A stretch of 21,788 bases of DNA from Anaerolineae bacterium (GTDB lineage Bacteria; Chloroflexota; Anaerolineae; 4572-78; J111), in the NCBI GenBank assembly GCA_020433785.1, contig JAGRCC010000378.1, forward strand, positions 1-21,788. Reading direction: 5' to 3'. Under the pieces are notes generated by a model. The model did no database searches and was not told the origin of the DNA. It saw only the letters and a list, made by a program, of their open reading frames with translations. The stretch's first letter is position 1. Every line of letters starts with the position of its first letter. Both the position numbers and the translations under genes were made by a program. Shown here piece by piece: positions 19,227 through 21,788 of the stretch.

Positions 19227-19270
19227 TTATCGGCTAAGCCGGGAGGGCGCACCATAAAAGATACGTAAAT
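19227..19270 (-). promoter_or_regulatory. MCP upstream element, copy 3 (best sigma-28-like -10)
   Basis: On the minus strand, ATTTACGTA (plus 19262-19270), then TTTTATGGT (plus 19251-19259), 16 bp, then GCCGATAA (plus 19227-19234). The last block is an exact match to the sigma-28 (FliA/SigD) -10 consensus. The -35 consensus TAAA is not present where expected, so sigma-28 use is inference. Confidence 0.5.
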
Positions 19271-19314
19271 ATGGTCGATATCGGTATGACTTACGCCGTT
19301 GGGGTATCGAAGAC

Positions 19315-19346
19315 AAGGTGACAGTCACTTAAGTGACTGTCACCTT
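19315..19346. repeat. Perfect 32-bp palindrome
   Basis: AAGGTGACAGTCACTT (19315-19330) is followed directly by its exact reverse complement (19331-19346), with no loop. A weaker outer pair, CGCCGTT (19294-19300) and AACGGCG (19358-19364), encloses it. It lies about 80 nt past the stop of the 274-aa gene and upstream of the MCP4 element. It could be a terminator, a dimeric-regulator site or a dispersed repeat. Confidence 0.75.
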
Positions 19347-19426
19347 TTGAACTGCGTAACGGCGATGCTAATCTGAATGGTTAGTCGTCAGTGGACAGCT
19401 ATCGTCGGTCGTTGGTCGGCTGTTGG

Positions 19427-20251
19427 CTACAGTCCTAACAAATCTCGCATGTACTGCTGCTGCTCCGGCAGCACCCGCCGTTTGATAGCCGAACGGGTCA
19501 GGCGGGTGGCCTGCAGATACCAGCGGCGCAGTTCCTGCTCGGCCTTCTTGGCTGCGGCCTGATTGATCTCCATAACTTTGAACTTCTTCTGTTGGGCCGC
19601 GTCGGCTTGGGCATATTTCTCCACCAGCTCCATGGCCTGACCCACATGGGCGGTGTCCCAGCCGAATTCGGCCAATTTAGTTTGTTTGGCTTCATCCAGC
19701 TTGCCCACCGTGCTAAACAACACCCGCCAGCGGGCAATGCGTTCCGGCGTACCCAATTGGTAATCCGAAACCCAACTGCTGCCGTTACTTTTGCCGTTGG
19801 TCGATCCATTGACCGGTGTCTCAGCGGCGGAACCGTCACTATAGCTGGCCTCACTGGCCGGCGCGTCAGCCGTCGAGCCGTCACCGTTGGTTGAGCCGTT
19901 GGTATGCTTTACCGTGCGTCTGGGCGGGCGCCGGTAATTGACCAGGTCAAACTGCTCCAGCGTGCTTTCGTCTTCCATCCACAAAGTGCGGACAGCCTCT
20001 CGCAAAGCCGTAGCTTCCAGTTGAGCTGTTCGTTCAGCGGCGCGTTCGGTTTGGGTAGCCGATTTCTTAACGCTCCCCTGCGATTTTACCTTCTCTCTGG
20101 CCTCCTGCCAGGCATCAAGCAAGGCCTCACCGGCGGCCAACCGGCTTTCACCATAGCCGATTGGCTCCAGTAACCCCTGGCAATCGGGGTGTCTGCCGTT
20201 CGTGATGAATTGTTTAATCCGAATTTTCAAGTTATCTTGACTGATACGCAT
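19427..20251 (-). CDS. Conserved-looking helical protein of unknown function
   Basis: 274 aa. I cannot assign a family by named domain. Residues 1 to about 112 are helical (QGLLEPIGYGESRLAAGEALLDAW, then a charged helix rich in Glu/Arg/Ala). Residues about 113-158 form a low-complexity linker of Asn, Gly, Ser and Thr with two copies of NGSTNG. Residues about 160-274 are again helical and charged, ending RVLPEQQQYMRDLLGL. No signal peptide, transmembrane segment or catalytic motif is seen, so it is likely cytosolic with a structural or binding role. The gene is real: GAGGA lies 7 nt before the ATG, codon use looks normal, and a set of operator-like boxes lies upstream. It is the only gene between the MCP cluster and the repeat-filled stretch. 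Similar small helical proteins exist in Chloroflexota and other phyla as far as I recall, without known function. Confidence 0.75.
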   Translation of the reverse strand: MRISQDNLKIRIKQFITNGRHPDCQGLLEPIGYGESRLAAGEALLDAWQEAREKVKSQGSVKKSATQTERAAERTAQLEATALREAVRTLWMEDESTLEQFDLVNYRRPPRRTVKHTNGSTNGDGSTADAPASEASYSDGSAAETPVNGSTNGKSNGSSWVSDYQLGTPERIARWRVLFSTVGKLDEAKQTKLAEFGWDTAHVGQAMELVEKYAQADAAQQKKFKVMEINQAAAKKAEQELRRWYLQATRLTRSAIKRRVLPEQQQYMRDLLGL

Positions 20252-20318
20252 AAGATGTCCTCGTCGTAAGGTTTAGTTTATGTGAACCTAGCTTACACCA
20301 TCCGGGCTCCTTTTTCTA

Positions 20319-20379
20319 GGGAAAAAGGTACTCAGTTTTTTGGCCCGAAAGTCACTTAATCATGGGACTAAAGTACTTT
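20319..20379. promoter_or_regulatory. Three operator-like boxes, DosR-box-like, spaced 22-23 bp
   Basis: GGGAAAAAGGTACTC (20319-20333), GGCCCGAAAGTCACTT (20342-20357) and GGGACTAAAGTACTTT (20364-20379). The third matches the first 11 bases of the DosR/DevR core GGGACTWWAGTCCC; the others are degenerate. The starts are 23 and 22 bp apart, about two helical turns, and the nearest edge is 68 bp from the start of the 274-aa gene. Confidence 0.4.
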
Positions 20380-20442
20380 ACAGGCCCAGTTTGCCCGTTT
20401 ATTTCCTTAGAAACTGTTATAAAAGTAGGGTTTTTTAGAGTT

Positions 20443-20524
20443 GTCCACAGATTTACACAGATGATCACAGATTTTTATCTAAATTTTGATGATATCGGTG
20501 ACCATCTGTGGCCCATCTGTGGAC
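20443..20524. repeat. CACAGAT-type inverted repeat, cruciform-capable
   Basis: GTCCACAGAT (20443-20452) pairs with ATCTGTGGAC (20515-20524), and inside it CACAGATG (20456-20463) pairs with CATCTGTG (20503-20510). The short motif CACAGAT/ATCTGTG occurs five times in about 80 bp. This resembles dispersed CACAGAT-type intergenic repeats known from many bacterial genomes. Confidence 0.65.
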
Positions 20525-20679
20525 CCTTAAAGGCTTCTAAAGCAGTTTCTTAAACTTCATTAGCCTTTTTTGGCTTTCAACTTTCAACGTAACGGCGGTA
20601 GTACTTCGTAAGTGGGACAATACGCCTTACACACGACGCAATAGTCGTCTACGGACCCCGTCGCCAACTATTTTTGCGT

Positions 20680-20887
20680 GTGTCTATTCTTATGGCGGTG
20701 CGTACCTGCTTTTTTGCTATGTGTCCCTACTTTTTTGCGGTGTGTACCTGTTTTTTTGCCCTATGTCCGTGCTTTTTTACGATGTGCACTTGCTTCACAC
20801 AGTATGTACCTGCTTTTTTGCGACGTGCACCTGCATTTTTGCCGTGTGTACCTGCATTTTTACGGGGTGTACCTATTTTTTTATCTG
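20680..20887. repeat. Degenerate 21-bp tandem repeat with phased T-tracts (about 10 units)
   Basis: Units follow GTGTACCTGCTTTTTTGCGGT. Unit starts are 20680, 20698, 20721, 20742, 20763, 20784, 20804, 20825, 20846 and 20867, so the period is 21 bp for most of the array. T-runs of 5-8 bases recur at this step in most units; the units at 20680 and 20784 lack a long run. A partial extra unit may precede 20680. Period 21 is two helical turns, so intrinsic curvature is expected. Confidence 0.8.
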
Positions 20888-21008
20888 CTGCCCATCCAAT
20901 TCTCATTTTATAATTTTCTCTGGTATAATAGGCCGACCATGGCACCTTTCCTCAACTTCCTCCAGGTTTCCTTTCCTTCATTCACATACCTTAACTTAAG
21001 TTGCTACC

Positions 21009-21120
21009 CAATGTCATTAAGTTTAGTGGCCGACACTAGCCCCCCTAACCCCCCAAAGGGGGCATTTGATGTCTTTCTCCCCCCTTTGGGGGGCCGGGGG
21101 GGCTTATCTTAATGACATTG
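21009..21120. mobile_element. MITE-like element A with 13-bp terminal inverted repeats
   Basis: The ends are perfect 13-bp inverted repeats, CAATGTCATTAAG (21009-21021) and its complement (21108-21120). A second inverted pair, built of C-runs and G-runs (21038-21062 and 21080-21104), fills most of the interior. The element is flanked on both sides by AGTTGCTACC (20999-21008 and 21121-21130), a 10-bp direct repeat that looks like a target duplication. There is no coding capacity, so it would need a transposase in trans. Confidence 0.75.
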
Positions 21121-21121
21121 A

Positions 21122-21251
21122 GTTGCTACCTTGCGGGGAAAAGACCTTTAGGGTTTCCGAAAAGGCCTTATCCCGACCTAAATTTGGATATTTAACGCCA
21201 ATTCTTGTCAAAATTAGGGTCGAAACCCTACAGGTCTGGCAGGGTAGCAAC
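21122..21251. mobile_element. MITE-like element B, disrupted at its left end by element A
   Basis: GTTGCTACC (21122-21130) and GGTAGCAAC (21243-21251) form a 9-bp terminal inverted repeat. Just inside, AGACCTTTAGGGTTTC (21142-21157) pairs with GAAACCCTACAGGTCT (21222-21237) at 15 of 16 positions. The left terminal repeat is also the sequence duplicated around element A, so A probably inserted into the end of B. Confidence 0.6.
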
Positions 21252-21460
21252 CTGAATAAACTATCATCTGGCTTTTTGCGTTAGTCCTGATCTAAATAGG
21301 GGCTAAACATATGGATACTACCTTTATACTACTTTTCGTCCGTTGCCAGTTGAACCAGGCTGGCATAGACTGAATGTTGGAACTATGTTGGTCTTATTGA
21401 TTAAAATTGCGATCTCTATTGGCCCGTGTTTAAGGCCATAGTTAAGAGGGAAACCTGATA

Positions 21461-21788
21461 ATGACACAATTGAGTGATACCGCCCGCGACTATTCACGAG
21501 CTAATGCCGAAAGATTCCGGCATGAACTGCACGATTTACTGCGCATTCCCAGCATCAGCACCGATCCGGCCCACGCGCCCGATATCCAACGCACCGCGGA
21601 ATGGCTGGCCGCCAATATGGCCGATCTGGGCCTCGATAAGGTCCAGGTGATGCCGACCGCCGGCTATCCGGTGGTTTACGGCGAGTGGTTAGGCGCTGGG
21701 CCTGACAAGCCAACCGTGCTGGTTTACGGCCATTACGATGTCGTCCCGGCTGAAATGGCCGATGGCTGGGAAACGCCGCCCTTTGAGC
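21461..21788 (+). CDS. M20-family metallo-dipeptidase, N-terminal part (cut by window edge)
   Basis: 109 codons are visible, open to the right edge. The protein starts MTQLSDTARDYSRANAERF and has LLRIPSIST (26-34), typical of M20 dipeptidases (PepV/CNDP-like). VLVYGHYDVVP (87-96... numbering approximate) carries the first zinc ligand His91 and the nearby catalytic-type Asp93. DGWETPPFE at the cut is the usual segment before the bridging Asp. Such enzymes hydrolyse dipeptides or related amides in the cytosol with two zinc ions. No signal peptide is seen. GAGGG lies 10 nt upstream of the ATG as a usable Shine-Dalgarno. The rest of the catalytic domain and the dimerisation domain lie outside, so substrate class cannot be narrowed. 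Confidence 0.92.
   Translation, partial: MTQLSDTARDYSRANAERFRHELHDLLRIPSISTDPAHAPDIQRTAEWLAANMADLGLDKVQVMPTAGYPVVYGEWLGAGPDKPTVLVYGHYDVVPAEMADGWETPPFE

Larger units (their letters stand above)
20252..21460. other. 1.2-kb gene-free, repeat-filled stretch
   Basis: No ORF here looks real. From left to right it holds DosR-like boxes (20319-20379), a CACAGAT inverted repeat (20443-20524), unassigned sequence (about 20525-20679), the 21-bp T-tract array (20680-20887), unassigned AT-rich sequence (20888-20998), two nested inverted-repeat elements (20999-21251), and an unassigned leader of the dipeptidase gene (21252-21460). The frames at 20362-20553 and 20674-21112 are by-products of repeats. Confidence 0.7.

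Noticed and set aside
20362..20553. 63-aa plus-strand ORF
   Set aside because: It starts inside an operator-like box and runs through the CACAGAT inverted repeat. It has no Shine-Dalgarno and no domain.
19355..20597. Ten-base repeat CGTAACGGCG at 19355-19364 and 20588-20597
   Set aside because: It is only 10 bp with unrelated flanks and 1.2 kb apart. It could be a remnant of an att or repeat site, but chance is the simpler view.
20680..20887. Possible CRISPR array
   Set aside because: Units are contiguous with no unique spacers, the 21-bp unit is too short and degenerate, and no cas genes are near.
20674..21112. Overlapping plus-strand ORFs rich in Cys/Phe across the T-rich array
   Set aside because: The 21-bp period is a multiple of three, so every frame of the repeat stays open. 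There is no ribosome binding site, and the protein repeats only mirror the DNA repeat and run into the MITE-like element.
19315..21251. Genomic island or prophage boundary in the repeat-rich right part
   Set aside because: No integrase, tRNA or phage genes, and no long direct repeats bracketing a gene block. The repeats are better explained as intergenic elements.

Overview
The window looks like chromosomal DNA of a Chloroflexota bacterium, probably a filamentous Anaerolineae/Caldilineae type. This is inferred from gene content: a Thr/Pro-linker CSLREA beta-helix lipoprotein, a TIGR03960-type radical SAM protein, a PknB-like kinase with an FHA domain, long-armed chemoreceptors and repeat-rich spacers. 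GC is mid-range and gene density is high except in the last 1.5 kb. I see no rRNA, tRNA, CRISPR array, prophage or intact transposase gene.

Layout. (1) 1-2137, minus: 5' part of a large surface lipoprotein with a right-handed beta-helix, cut by the left edge. (2) 2328-5816, plus: a signalling/housekeeping run of Ser/Thr kinase-FHA, hypoxanthine phosphoribosyltransferase, and an unusual J-domain/von Willebrand A fusion, closed by a bidirectional terminator at 5839-5881. (3) 5902-7869, minus: radical SAM protein with a B12-binding-like N-terminus, divergent from an SCO1/SenC copper-chaperone lipoprotein (8092-8709, plus). The two have well-formed back-to-back sigma70-type promoters. (4) 8749-19112, minus: four consecutive methyl-accepting chemotaxis proteins. 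MCP4 has a Cache-type sensor, MCP3 a PilJ-type sensor, and MCP2 and MCP1 are a tandem duplicate pair with an all-helical sensor. (5) 19427-20251, minus: a two-part helical protein of unknown function. (6) 20252-21460: a 1.2 kb gene-free stretch filled with repeats. It holds DosR-like boxes, a cruciform-capable repeat, a 21-bp phased T-tract array and two nested MITE-like inverted-repeat elements. (7) 21461 to the right edge, plus: start of an M20-family dipeptidase.

How the genes relate. The four receptors sense with three different extracytoplasmic domain types but share a near-identical signalling hairpin, so they should feed one CheA/CheW array, which lies outside this window. All four end in the same short tail, VNGNG(Y/F), after a variable linker of about 20-30 residues. 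Three of the four (MCP1, MCP2, MCP4) have a shared upstream element, TTTTATGGT-N15/16-CCGATAA-like, whose right half resembles the -10 of flagellar/chemotaxis sigma-28 promoters. These two features are the most promising undescribed items here. The kinase-FHA and J-vWA proteins may belong to a phosphorylation/metal-binding signalling module, but that is inference from adjacency.
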